Positions 26,718 to 34,308 of a DNA stretch of 35,357 nucleotides are shown piece after piece; position 1 is the stretch's first letter, and each line of letters opens with the position of its first letter. Location: positions 1 through 35,357 of the forward strand of contig CALSLT010000051.1 in the NCBI GenBank assembly GCA_943787265.1, written 5' to 3'. A program made the translations under genes and the position numbers. Below the pieces are notes generated by a model. That model ran no database searches, was not told the origin of the DNA, and was given only the letters and a program-made list of their open reading frames with translations. Origin of the DNA: an uncultured Planctomycetaceae bacterium (GTDB lineage: Bacteria > Planctomycetota > Planctomycetia > Planctomycetales > Planctomycetaceae).

Positions 26718-28178
26718 CTATCGCTTGTGCGGTTTTAACTGCACGTACTTTTCCAGTCGGCCTGACAGTTCAGCCACCGTCTTCGCGTGCCGCGGATCGT
26801 TCGCGAGATTGGTGACTTCCCCGGAGTCGGTCGAGTGATCGTAGAGTTCGCGGCCCGCTTTTCCTTCCAGCCACTCGGTGTAGCGGTAGCGGTCGGTCCG
26901 AATCGAATAACCCCATGCTTTTCTGTTATGCCAAATCTGAGTGACAGCGGGTTTGGTCCATTCGGAACCTGCGGGATCGGTAAGCAGCGGCCGGAGCGAT
27001 TTACCTTCGAGATTCTCAGGGGAATTCAATCCGCACAGATCAGCAAGCGTGGGGTACAGGTCCAGCAGCTCGACCGGCCTAGTCGTGTGCTTGCCCTGGC
27101 TTAGACCGGGGTCCGCGACGATCAGCGGCATTCGAGCAGAACGTTCGAAGGCCTTCCGCTTGTACCACAGGCCTTTCTCTCCGAGGAAGTAGCCGTGGTC
27201 AGACCAGAACACGATGATTGTATTGTCCATCAGGTCGTTCTCTTCGAGTGCATCCAGCAGTCGTCCGACCTGAGCATCAACGAACGAGATTGTCGCAAAG
27301 TACGCCTGCTTGCACTTGCGAGCTTCCTCGACAGTGACGTCCTTAAAATAGTAGGGCCAGTTCCTCATGTCTCGCTGAATAGCCATCGCCGGGACGTCTT
27401 CGAGATCGCGCTTCGCCTCGTCTGGATCAGGCATGGTTATTTGATCGAGCGGATACAGATCGAAGTATTTCTTCGGAGCTACGTACGGACAGTGCGGATT
27501 GTAGAATCCAGCAGCCAGAAAAAACGGTTTGTCCTTCTTTTGGTGGATCAGCTCGACAATCTTCGACGCGACCATTCCGTCAGTGTGTTCCTCATCGCGA
27601 CTTTCCGGATCCCACCAGGCCATGCTGATACCGAGATTCTTGTTCTTTTCCTGACCGGCTCCGTAACGCGTGATATTTTCCTGCTGCGATCGGTCGATGC
27701 CGATCGGATTGTGGCGTTCGTCCCACGTTGCCGGATCGTCATTGCCATCGGTCCCAATCATGCTCGGGTTGCCGTAGTGATAAATCTTCCCCGCTCGAGC
27801 GGAGTAGTACCCGTTGTTACGAAACAACTGACCGAGCGTGACGACGTCCGGATTCTTCTGCCGCAGCTCATGCTTCAGCGTGTGCATGTCGAGAGTATCA
27901 GGCCGCAATCCGGTCATGATGCTGGCTCGGCTGGGCCCGCACAGCGGCTGCTGACAGTACGCCGAGTCAAACCGAACGCCCATCCTGCAAAGACGATCAA
28001 GATTCGGCGTCTTCACCAACGGGTGCCCATACGCTCCCAGATCGCAGTTCATATCATCAGCCGAGATGAACAGCACGTTGGGCTTTTCCGCCGACAATGC
28101 AACGGAAGAACTGAGAATAAGAAGACTCGCGAAAAAGCGAAGAGTCACGGCAACAACGGGCGTCGGATCGATATTCAT
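26718..28178 (-). CDS. Secreted sulfatase, iduronate-2-sulfatase-type
   Basis: ATG 28178, with GAGAAAGAG just upstream, gives 486 residues; an ATG at 28214 would add 12. A signal peptide ends near A-L-S-A. Family marks are P-N-V-L-F-I-S-A-D-D-M-N metal ligands, the active-site Cys80 in C-G-P-S-R (converted to formylglycine in this family), G-K-I-Y-H, N-P-H-C-P-Y, W-S-D-H-G-Y-F-L-G-E and the C-terminal R-Y-T-E-W strand. The order and the D-D-M-N start resemble iduronate-2-sulfatase-like enzymes, which cleave sulfate esters from polysaccharides. Maturation needs a formylglycine-generating enzyme, not seen in this window. The esterase gene follows at 56 bases. An IS5-family element ends 80 bases upstream of the start and may have displaced or changed the native promoter. 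Confidence 0.95.
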   Translation of the reverse strand: MNIDPTPVVAVTLRFFASLLILSSSVALSAEKPNVLFISADDMNCDLGAYGHPLVKTPNLDRLCRMGVRFDSAYCQQPLCGPSRASIMTGLRPDTLDMHTLKHELRQKNPDVVTLGQLFRNNGYYSARAGKIYHYGNPSMIGTDGNDDPATWDERHNPIGIDRSQQENITRYGAGQEKNKNLGISMAWWDPESRDEEHTDGMVASKIVELIHQKKDKPFFLAAGFYNPHCPYVAPKKYFDLYPLDQITMPDPDEAKRDLEDVPAMAIQRDMRNWPYYFKDVTVEEARKCKQAYFATISFVDAQVGRLLDALEENDLMDNTIIVFWSDHGYFLGEKGLWYKRKAFERSARMPLIVADPGLSQGKHTTRPVELLDLYPTLADLCGLNSPENLEGKSLRPLLTDPAGSEWTKPAVTQIWHNRKAWGYSIRTDRYRYTEWLEGKAGRELYDHSTDSGEVTNLANDPRHAKTVAELSGRLEKYVQLKPHKR

Positions 28179-28258
28179 TTTGCTCTTTCTCACTGTCAGG
28201 TTCGATGAGGTCAAAGGACTCTCATCTTTATCGGTAGTAAGTTCGAATAATCACTTTA

Positions 28259-28275
28259 GGTCGTACGGACATTCA
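28259..28275 (+). repeat. Left terminal inverted repeat of the IS5-family element
   Basis: Seventeen bases, GGTCGTACGGACATTCA, exactly complementary to 29127-29143. The match extends to 19 bases if the flanking T-A pairs are counted. Confidence 0.9.
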
Positions 28276-28332
28276 TCTTGCTGTTTGTCGTTAGTTTGAA
28301 TGAGGATGTCTATCGTCTCAAGGAGGAGCACG

Positions 28333-28737
28333 ATGGTCCGACGTCATGAACTGAGCGATGAACAGTGGAATGTGATCAAGAGTTTGATCCCGGGAAAGAA
28401 AAGTGATCCAGGGCGGACAGGTCGTAACAATCGATTGTTTATCAACGCCGTGTTGTTTGTGCTGAAAACTGGCATTCCCTGGGAAGATCTTCCTGGTCGA
28501 TACGGAAAACCCAACTCGGTTTGGAAGCGGTACGATCGCTGGTGTTCCCGAGGTGTCTGGGAGCGGATTTTCCTGGCCATCGGTGAGTCAGGACTGACAG
28601 ACGAATTGCAGGAAGTACAGATAGATTCTACCAGCATCAAAGCTCACCCGGTCGCTTCCACCGGACGCCGCCTGGCAGATGAAAAAAAGAAGACGCTGAC
28701 GAACAACGCTGCCTTGGCCGTTCTCGTGGCGGACTGA
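28333..28737 (+). CDS. IS5-family transposase, OrfA (N-terminal part)
   Basis: ATG 28333 is chosen because AAGGAGGAG lies just upstream, an unusually strong ribosome binding site. The 134-residue product has the N-terminal helix-turn-helix-like domain (L-S-D-E-Q-W-N-V-I), the F-I-N-A-V-L-F-V-L-K-T-G-I-P-W-E-D-L-P segment and the first catalytic Asp in Q-I-D-S-T-S-I-K-A-H. After residue 119 the zero frame turns into unrelated sequence and stops. At that point a slippery site allows ribosomes to enter the frame carrying the rest of the catalytic domain. OrfA alone may regulate transposition. Confidence 0.9.
   Translation: MVRRHELSDEQWNVIKSLIPGKKSDPGRTGRNNRLFINAVLFVLKTGIPWEDLPGRYGKPNSVWKRYDRWCSRGVWERIFLAIGESGLTDELQEVQIDSTSIKAHPVASTGRRLADEKKKTLTNNAALAVLVAD
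28683..28689 (+). other. Slippery heptamer A AAA AAG for -1 programmed frameshifting
   Basis: In the OrfA frame the codons read GA[A AAA AAG], the same heptamer used by Escherichia coli dnaX. Moving back one base gives an open frame that continues through R-S-R-G-G-L-T-T-K-V-H-A-V to 29129, exactly the expected transposase continuation. That fit makes accidental frameshift mutation less likely than programmed shifting. Confidence 0.8.
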
Positions 28738-29129
28738 CGACCAAAGTTCACGCAGTAACTGGCAGGAGCGGCCGGCTTGTCACCTTCCAGCTGACGGTCG
28801 GTCAACCTGGCGATGCTCCTTTGGGAGAACAGTTGCTCAAAGACTTCAAACGCGGTGATGTGGGCACCATCATCGCTGACGCCGCGTACGATTCAGACGC
28901 GATCCGCAAGCGTGCCCGACAGCTCAGGGCAAAGGTGTGCATCAAGCCAAATGCCGGACGCAAAAAGAAAAAGAGATACAACAGGACGGTCTACAAACAC
29001 CGCAATCTCATCGAACGATTCTTTGGAAGAATCAAACGCTGCCGCCGCATCGCCACACGCTACGAGAAAAAGCCGGCGAACTTCGCCGGCTTCATCTGGC
29101 TCGCAGCACTAATCACAGACATGGTCTGA
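28689..29129 (+). CDS. IS5-family transposase, frameshifted C-terminal part (OrfB)
   Basis: Read in the -1 frame after the slippery site, this gives about 146 residues. They hold the conserved G-R-S-R-G-G-L-T-T-K-V-H motif, the second catalytic Asp in I-I-A-D-A-A-Y-D-S-D, and Y-K-H-R-N-L-I-E-R-F-F-G-R-I-K with the catalytic Glu. This completes a DDE transposase of the IS5 family. The first in-frame ATG/TTG (near 28820) is too far in to give a functional protein alone, so expression as an OrfAB fusion is expected. The frame ends just inside the right inverted repeat. Confidence 0.85.
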   Translation, partial: EDADEQRCLGRSRGGLTTKVHAVTGRSGRLVTFQLTVGQPGDAPLGEQLLKDFKRGDVGTIIADAAYDSDAIRKRARQLRAKVCIKPNAGRKKKKRYNRTVYKHRNLIERFFGRIKRCRRIATRYEKKPANFAGFIWLAALITDMV

Positions 29130-29143
29130 ATGTCCGTACGACC
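29127..29143 (-). repeat. Right terminal inverted repeat of the IS5-family element
   Basis: TGAATGTCCGTACGACC, the exact complement of the left end at 28259-28275. It overlaps the stop region of the transposase. The octamer TCGTACGG recurs at 29151-29158 just outside the element, probably by chance. Confidence 0.9.
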
Positions 29144-29204
29144 TAGTGCTTCGTACGGCTATCTTCATTGCCTGGCTCCGAGCTCTACAGTTGGCAAGAG
29201 AGCT

Positions 29205-29662
29205 TCACTCGATGACCGGGGCGGAGAACTCTGTCGAAGTTGCTTTGGCATAGAAACCAACGTACTCGACGGATTTGAGCTTCGGTGGCAACACAACGTT
29301 GAATGACGAGCCGTTGATAACAGCTGAACCGGTCCTCTTTGCAACATTCAGCTTCATCTCGAACGTGTCTTCATCCGCAAAGCTCGCTTTCTTCGCGGCG
29401 GCTGATCCAACGTTGCCCCATCCGCCAGCGAACGCAACGTGCTGGTTCATGCCAATGGCTGTACCGATTTTGAAGCTGTCAGTGTTGGTTGATTTTGACG
29501 CCACAACGAGAGCTCCATTGCGGGTCACTCCGACTTTCTGTCCGATTTTGTATTTCAGACGGATCGTCGCCGTTTCGGTGATTGGTTTATCGAGCTTCTG
29601 AAGCGCAAGCCCCTCCGCTTCGCGAGACATTGCATAGACAAAGTCTGCGTTAGCCCATGACT
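29205..29662 (-). pseudogene. C-terminal fragment of a beta-strand-rich protein truncated by the IS3 element
   Basis: The frame reads from the IS3 left end to a stop at 29205, about 152 residues, with no plausible start; the first ATG (29630) is internal and lacks a ribosome binding site. The sequence is strand-rich (I-R-L-K-Y-K-I-G-Q-K-V-G-V-T-R-N-G-A-L-V-V, then F-E-M-K-L-N-V-A-K, V-E-Y-V-G-F-Y-A-K-A). It looks like the last domain of a secreted or surface beta-sandwich protein. I cannot name the family. No matching N-terminal part is found beyond the other end of the IS3 element, where a tRNA gene lies, so the missing part has been deleted or moved. Confidence 0.7.
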
Positions 29663-29707
29663 GTTGGATACCTGAAAGATTTCCAAGAATTCTTTCAGGA
29701 GACCGTT

Positions 29708-30013
29708 ATGCCAGAGAAATCGAAGCGTGTACGTCGTTCATTCAGTGATCAGTTCAAGCAGGACGCAGTCGACCTTGTCGTCAAGCAGGGGTACTCGTTC
29801 AAGGCGGCAGCGGACGCCGTTGGCGTTGGTGCGAAGAGTCTCAGGGACTGGCACGCAAAGTTGGCTCCTGAGCCTGAACCGTGCGATGACGACGCCTCGG
29901 CCGCTGCGTTGCAGGATGAGATCAAGCGTCTGAAGAAGCGTTTGCAGCGAGCTGAAATGGAACGTGAAATCTTAAAAAAAGCCACAGCGTACTTCGCGAG
30001 GGAGTCACATTGA
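29708..30013 (+). CDS. IS3-family transposase OrfA
   Basis: From ATG 29708 the product is 101 residues. It has a helix-turn-helix (F-S-D-Q-F-K-Q-D-A-V-D-L-V then F-K-A-A-A-D-A-V-G-V-G-A-K-S-L-R-D-W) and a C-terminal coiled coil (L-Q-D-E-I-K-R-L-K-K-R-L-Q-R-A-E-M-E-R-E-I-L-K-K). Both are typical of IS3 OrfA, which binds the element ends. A run of seven A bases (29974-29980) within the L-K-K-A codons forms a slippery site; in the -1 frame the reading continues without a stop into OrfB. The gene itself is intact. Confidence 0.88.
   Translation: MPEKSKRVRRSFSDQFKQDAVDLVVKQGYSFKAAADAVGVGAKSLRDWHAKLAPEPEPCDDDASAAALQDEIKRLKKRLQRAEMEREILKKATAYFARESH
29974..29980 (+). other. A7 slippery site for IS3 OrfAB frameshifting
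   Basis: Seven A bases followed by GC in the context TTA AAA AAA GCC. Slipping back one base joins OrfA to the OrfB frame with no intervening stop until 30124. IS3-family elements commonly use this type of site. Confidence 0.6.
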
Positions 30014-30893
30014 AATACGCATGGATCAAGCAGCATCGTGACTCATTTTCGGTGAAATCGATGTGTCGAACGCTCGATATCAGCACGAGCGGATACTACA
30101 GGTGGCTGAAGGCCGGGCCGGCTTGAGGGGTCAACGATCGGCTCGAATTCGCACATCGATCAAGTAGGTATACGACGAGTCCCACGGAATCTATGGCAGT
30201 TACAAAATTGCTGATCGACTCAAGAAGGATGACTCTCTGGAAGCAGCATGCCGTAACACAGTCGCCACGGCGATGCGTGAAATGGGACTGAAAAGCAAGG
30301 TTTCAAAGAAGTTCTCGCCAACAACAACCGTTTCTGATCCAGCAAAAGCGGCCGCACCAAATGTTCTCAACCAGTCCTTCAAAACCGACGCCCCGAACAG
30401 AAAGTGGGCGACCGACATCACGTACTTGCCGACGACTGCCGGCTGGGTTTACCTGGCTGTTGTCCTGGACCTGTTCAGCCGCAAGGTCGTTGGCTGGGCG
30501 ATTTCTGAAAGTCTCGCCACACCACTGGTCAGTTCGGCTCTTCGTAACGCCGTTGAATTACGAAAGCCCGATACGAACGGCTTGCTTCATCACAGCGATC
30601 GAGGCTCGCAGTACACCAGCGATGATTACCAACAGACTCTGAAAACTCTCAACATGACCTGCTCGATGAGTCGTACGGGTTGCTGCTACGACAATGCCGT
30701 CATGGAACGTTTCTTCTGGTCGCTCAAGCACGAGTGGACGAAGTTCGAATCCTTCGACAACATCTGCGACGCCAGGCTCAGCGTCTTCCAGTACATCGAC
30801 ACTTTCTACAACTCAAAGCGAATCCATCAGACCCTCGGATACCGAACACCTGACGAATGTGAAGAACAGTATCAAGCAAAACTAGCCGTCTAA
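30010..30893 (+). pseudogene. IS3-family transposase OrfB (integrase), disrupted
   Basis: The N-terminal part starts in the frame joined to OrfA (L-K-Y-A-W-I-K-Q-H-R), then meets a TGA at 30124-30126 where Arg is expected. The frame changes near 30155, and the next frame has a TAG at 30165-30167 within I-K-*-V-Y-D-E-S-H-G. Downstream, to 30893, the integrase domain is intact: W-A-T-D-I-T-Y, D-L-F-S-R-K-V-V-G-W, H-H-S-D-R-G-S-Q-Y, and the final Glu in Y-N-S-K-R-I-H-Q-T-L-G-Y-R-T-P. So all DDE positions remain but full-length OrfB cannot be made. Confidence 0.85.
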
Positions 30894-30954
30894 AAAACTA
30901 TTTCAGGTGTCCACCACAAGTGGGCAATCGCAGTCTTCGGCGTACTAAATAAAA

Positions 30955-31028
<74 letters not shown>

Positions 31029-31353
31029 TTGTTTTTTGCTGACCAACTGTTGGTGGGTTGTCAGGTTTCGCTGAGTCTTGAACTGGGCGTTCTCGTCGCG
31101 AAGTGAGTGAAAATTCTCGCGGACGATGACTCAACTGTCGCAATCTCCAGACTGTCAAACGACTTGCGTCGATCGGCTAATCCTTAAGACGCGAAACTCT
31201 AGTCGATGATCTTCGGCCATGCAACACTCGATGTGGCAACTTTCGAGGCGTTGTCCGAGTCCCGGGGTGGGTTCTTCGAACGTTGTCGGCCGTGACGGTT
31301 TTTTCCCACTGACGAATCGCCGATGTAGGCTACCGAATCCAAGCAAAAGTCCG
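31029..31353. other. Spacer without recognisable gene
   Basis: This stretch between the tRNA gene and the broken phosphatase gene shows no convincing coding frame, repeat or RNA gene. It should contain the tRNA promoter on the minus strand, but I cannot point to clear boxes. Confidence 0.4.
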
Positions 31354-32177
31354 TCAGTCTCCCTGATCTTCTGACGTCCGCAGAATCTCCAACGCTGAAT
31401 CCCGCAAGTGCCCGTTTACTGACAGGCCGTTGTTTGAGTGGATGGTGGACGTCGCGCCGTTGAAGTCAACGAAGTGACCGCCCGCTTCCTGGCATGATCG
31501 GCACCAGAGCGGCGCAGTCCCACGGGTTGAGTAACGGGTCGACCATCAGATCAGCTCGGCCAGTAGCGACCAGGATGTGACCATAGCAGTCCCCCCATCC
31601 TCGGCTGATTGCTGCTGCATCGGCAAAGCTTGTCGAACGCAGCCTGGCGTCCGACTCGACGCCAACCTTGGATCGTTGTTGTGCAGAAAACGGCTTCGTC
31701 CATTGTTTTTACATCGGACGTGCGAGCTGGTCGGCGATGGTTCTCGCCAATCTGCCACCAGGCACCAAGCCCCTCAGCAGCGAAAACGACTTCGTTCAAC
31801 GCGGGAAATCGACACAATCCGAGTACCTGTTTGTGGTCATACTCCAACCCGATCAGCGTTCCGAAGAGCGGCACTCCATGAATGAACGATTTTGTTCCGT
31901 CCACCGGATCAAGAATCCAGCGCCAGCCGCTGGTGCCGGCCTTCTCTTCAAACTCTTCGCCGAGAATTCCATCGTTGGGATACTGAATACCGATCAGGCG
32001 GCGGAGTAGTTCTTCGGCACCTCGGTCTGCCGCGGTGACTGGCGACGCATCACGCTTTCGCTCGACTGCCAGTTCAGGAGACTGGTAGTGACACATGATG
32101 AAGTCTGAGGCTTCTTTGGCAGCTTCGACTGTAAAATCGAGACGTGATGGCAGTTCGGTAGCATATTTTGCAGGCAT
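31354..32177 (-). pseudogene. Histidinol-phosphatase/inositol-monophosphatase family gene with two frameshifts
   Basis: From ATG 32177 the first frame encodes an IMPase-family protein with A-D-R-G-A-E-E and the metal-binding W-I-L-D-P-V-D-G-T-K-S-F motif. At about 31635 (after A-F-D-K-L) the frame must move by one base to continue as W-G-D-C-Y-G-H-I-L-V-A-T-G-R-A-D-L-M-V-D-P. At about 31490 it must move again to give E-A-G-G-H-F-V-D-F and a normal end at 31354. Both look like single-base additions. With them corrected, the protein has the length and the W-G-D-C-Y-G signature of HisN-type histidinol-phosphate phosphatases, the penultimate step of histidine synthesis. As read, the C-terminal third including the last metal-binding Asp is lost. 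Decay or sequencing error are both possible. Confidence 0.85.
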
Positions 32178-32374
32178 GAGCAGTAGGCGTCGATCGGTTT
32201 CAGGAGTGGTGTCGGCAACGAATTGCCGAGTGACAGAAAGCCGTCGAAGAGGTGGAATGTGAAGCCCGACTCGACGAGACTGACGAGTTGAGATCAATCG
32301 CAGGGAGTTGACAAATGAGCAATCAAACCTCTTGATTCGAAAGTTTTCTGACGAAAAGTCGATCGTAAGAAGGG

Positions 32375-32453
32375 GCCGCCGCTCTCCCGGAAGCCGATTC
32401 CACGCCAGCTGCCGTGGAGGTGCGGAACCGGACGACGCAACGAGAGCGGCGGC
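32375..32453 (+). other. Nested hairpin element
   Basis: A perfect 12-base-pair stem (32375-32386 with 32442-32453, GCCGCCGCTCTC) encloses a CCGG/CCGG pairing (32387-32390 with 32428-32431) and an inner six-base-pair stem with eight-base loop (32399-32404 with 32413-32418). On the plus strand a TTTCTGTT tract follows. It may be a structured RNA, a transcription terminator, or a protein-binding or mobile palindrome. No plus-strand gene precedes it that would need a terminator. Confidence 0.5.
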
Positions 32454-32522
32454 TTTCTGTTACCAGTCCGTTGAGCGGAGCTAAGAGGCCCACCGTTGCT
32501 GGCAAGGATTGCGAAACGAAAG

Positions 32523-32555
32523 AGCTCGCTCATTCCAGCAGTGAATGAGCGAGCT
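32523..32555 (-). terminator. Intrinsic terminator hairpin
   Basis: A 12-base-pair perfect stem (AGCTCGCTCATT with AATGAGCGAGCT) with a nine-base loop, 23 bases past the end of the minus-strand LTxxQ-type gene. On the minus strand it is followed by CTTTCGTTTC; on the plus strand by TTTCTTTT, so it may work both ways. Confidence 0.75.
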
Positions 32556-32577
32556 TTTCTTTTGTCGCATCGTCAAA

Positions 32578-33577
32578 TTATTCAGCAGCCGGACGCTGAG
32601 GTCGATCTCCTCGATCACCGCCGCCTTCACCGCCTGGTCGGCCACCCCGATCACCGCCACGGTCTCCACCCGCGTCCGCCGCCCTGTCCACGATCGCCGC
32701 CGCGGCCACCCGCCGGGCTGCCCACCGCGTCCACCGGCAAAGAGCGCTCGACGATCCCACTTCAAGGAGGCTTGCCCTTCATTTCGTCGAACGTTCTTCT
32801 TCTGCTCGTCCGTAAGAGCAGCCAGCACCTTATCATCGGACTTCTTGCGAGCTGCATCAAACTTCGCTCGCATTGCTTCAAAGCCGTCTCGGCCGCCGCC
32901 GCTGGCCCGCATTTCTTCGAACATCTTACGGCGATCATCGTCAGCCGCCTTCATCGTGTCATCAATTTTGGTCTTCTGGTCTGACGTCACCTTGAGTTTC
33001 TTCTGGACATCCTCATTCGCCAACGCGCGAATTCCCATTAGCTGCAAAGCGATTTCGTCGAGACGTTTGACCTGTTCTTCCGTCAGGAGTTCGGCCAGGC
33101 CTTTCTCCGACTCTTTGACAAGTGCAGCTCGTTTCTTACCAACTTCTTCAAACTTCCGTTTTGCGATCTTCTTCAGACAGGCTTCGCCAATCGATGCCGG
33201 AATAAAGTTCGCGTGAGTCCGCGCGGAAATCTTCTGTCAGTTGGGCGACAAAGAAGAGCTCGTCTTCACCCAGCTTCAGTTCTTCCTGAATCGGCTTGGC
33301 CGAAGCCAATGTCAGCTTGTCGACGCCGCCACCTCCCGGTCCACGACCACCACCGCCTGGAAATCCGCCCGCCCCGCTGTCCACCACGACCGCCTTGGTC
33401 ACCGCCTCGCTGGCGGCCACCCTGATCGCCACCTCGCTGCCGCCGATCACCTTGCCCCTGCTGGCCGCGATCGCGTCCAGCTCCATCGCGTTGTCGTTCT
33501 TCCTGAGCCAGGGCGACTGTTGTCAGCATCATGGCCAGCGCGAGGCCAACACTGGATAGTTTCATGAGACGTTTCAT
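32578..33577 (-). pseudogene. Secreted Gly/Arg-rich LTxxQ (Spy/CpxP-like) protein gene, multiply frameshifted
   Basis: The start at 33577 is preceded by AAGGA and begins a signal peptide ending A-L-A-Q. Next comes a Gly/Arg/Gln/Asp-rich repeat region (G-G-D-Q-G-G-R type). The frame then has to change near 33370 to reach V-D-K-L-T-L-A-S-A. It changes again near 33190 to reach K-R-K-F-E-E-V-G-K-K-R, L-T-E-E-Q-V-K-R-L and L-T-D-E-Q-K-K. Further changes at about 32795, 32765 and 32690 reach the C-terminal Gly/Arg/Asp-rich tail ending R-P-A-A-E at 32578. The L-T-x-E-Q motifs are those of small periplasmic helical proteins of the Spy/CpxP type, which bind misfolded proteins or metals; planctomycetes have many with Gly-rich ends. 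At least four shifts in GC-rich runs mean decay or sequencing errors. Confidence 0.75.
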
Positions 33578-33633
33578 TTTCCGCGGTTCCTTCATCACGT
33601 CGGTTGTCAAAAAGTTATGAGAATTCAGAAGCT

Positions 33634-33990
33634 CTAACGAGCTTTGCGAATGCAGAACGAAATCGCCGCGTTCATGCGAGCATCGAATTGAACGTCAGCC
33701 ACCGAACGGTCAACAAACGTAAGGATCAAACAAGCCCACCATGAGGCCAGTTGAGCTCGGCGGTAGTATCGAAGTTTAAAGATGAGGCCAGCCGCCAGTC
33801 CTGTCATGGCGACTTTGAAAGCGATCAGCTTCGCCGGATCATCGATCAGTCGGCCCCCGACCGGATTCAGCTCCCGCATCGTTCCGGCCTGAGACGCCAG
33901 AAGTGTCCAGACCAAATCGAGCAATGACAACGCAACGACGAGAATGAGCGAACGGGTGACGATCTTCACGACTTCGGGGGGACATCTCAA
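33634..33990 (-). CDS. Small membrane protein, DUF5658-like
   Basis: The product is 118 residues from a TTG at 33990; a GTG at 33969 is another possible start. Three or four hydrophobic helices are visible. The D-L-V-W-T-L-L-A-S, E-L-N-P-V-G and D-D-P-A-K-L-I-A-F-K-V pattern resembles the small DUF5658 membrane family (function unknown). The start overlaps the end of the preceding gene by four bases (TTGA), suggesting coupling. An ATG at 33985 would also be in frame if one C of the C-run at 33975-33982 were absent, a possible sign of the same single-base problems seen just to the left. Confidence 0.6.
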   Translation of the reverse strand: MRCPPEVVKIVTRSLILVVALSLLDLVWTLLASQAGTMRELNPVGGRLIDDPAKLIAFKVAMTGLAAGLIFKLRYYRRAQLASWWACLILTFVDRSVADVQFDARMNAAISFCIRKAR

Positions 33991-34253
33991 TTTCGTCTCG
34001 GCGTCTTGCCACCATTCGGCGGGTTCGACATCAGTTGGCCGATCGCAAAGACGCTCATGATCATCCCCGCAATCGTCAGCGGGTAGGCGAAACTGTCCAG
34101 CCGCTTCATCGCCGCATGACGAGCTTGATCTTCGCCTACCGTCGCCTCGATACGGTCAACAATCGGCTTGGCTGCGGCAAGAAATTCGCCGCTCGGGCCG
34201 AAAACCTTGAACCCAGTCAGACCACGTCGAAGCGACTTCAGAAGAACCGGCAT
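33987..34253 (-). CDS. Small single-helix membrane protein of unknown function
   Basis: From ATG 34253 the product is 88 residues. A frame upstream to 34373 exists but overlaps the next gene and reads as Arg/Cys-rich, so I exclude it. It has an amphipathic basic start (L-L-K-S-L-R-R-G-L), a central helical part with I-V-D-R-I-E-A-T-V-G-E-D-Q-A-R-H-A-A-M-K-R, then one transmembrane helix (about 57-75) and a short Asn/Pro/Lys tail. No family recognised. It lies 55 bases after the secreted protein gene and is probably coupled to the following small membrane protein gene. Confidence 0.5.
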   Translation of the reverse strand: MPVLLKSLRRGLTGFKVFGPSGEFLAAAKPIVDRIEATVGEDQARHAAMKRLDSFAYPLTIAGMIMSVFAIGQLMSNPPNGGKTPRRN

Positions 34254-34308
34254 TCGCCAGCAGCCGAGGCAATAATTCCGACCGATGAGGCATCCGAAAC
34301 CAGCACGC

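Larger units (their letters stand above)
28259..29143 (+). mobile_element. IS5-family insertion sequence (IS427-like), 885 bp, apparently complete
   Basis: The element is bounded by perfect 17-base inverted repeats beginning GGTCGTACGG, with a TA on each side as a possible two-base target duplication. It contains two overlapping frames joined by a -1 slippery site, the organisation of the IS427-type branch of IS5. All recognisable transposase motifs are intact, so it may be active. It sits between the sulfatase start and a truncated gene fragment. The flanking TA also extends the inverted repeat by one base, so the exact edge is uncertain by one or two bases. Confidence 0.88.
29663..30916 (+). 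mobile_element. IS3-family insertion sequence, 1254 bp, degenerate
   Basis: The ends are imperfect inverted repeats starting TG and ending CA (TGTTGGATACCTGAAAGATT at 29663 against TGGTGGACACCTGAAATAGT read inward from 30916, 16 of 20 matching). Inside are an OrfA with helix-turn-helix and leucine-zipper-like part and an OrfB integrase domain, the IS3 layout. OrfB carries two stops and a frameshift, so autonomous transposition is unlikely. No direct target duplication is visible at the flanks, consistent with a deletion beside the element after insertion. Confidence 0.85.

Noticed and set aside
27195..28208. 337-codon open frame on the plus strand
   Set aside because: It is antisense to the sulfatase, whose motifs are unmistakable; the translation is Arg/Val/His-heavy with no domain or ribosome binding site.
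28681..28740. IS5 transposase as a pseudogene because of its frame change
   Set aside because: The change coincides exactly with a classic -1 slippery heptamer and the joined product has the expected family sequence, so programmed frameshifting fits better.
29151..29158. TCGTACGG outside the IS5 right end as a target duplication
   Set aside because: No matching copy lies just outside the left end; the octamer matches part of the inverted repeat and is probably chance.
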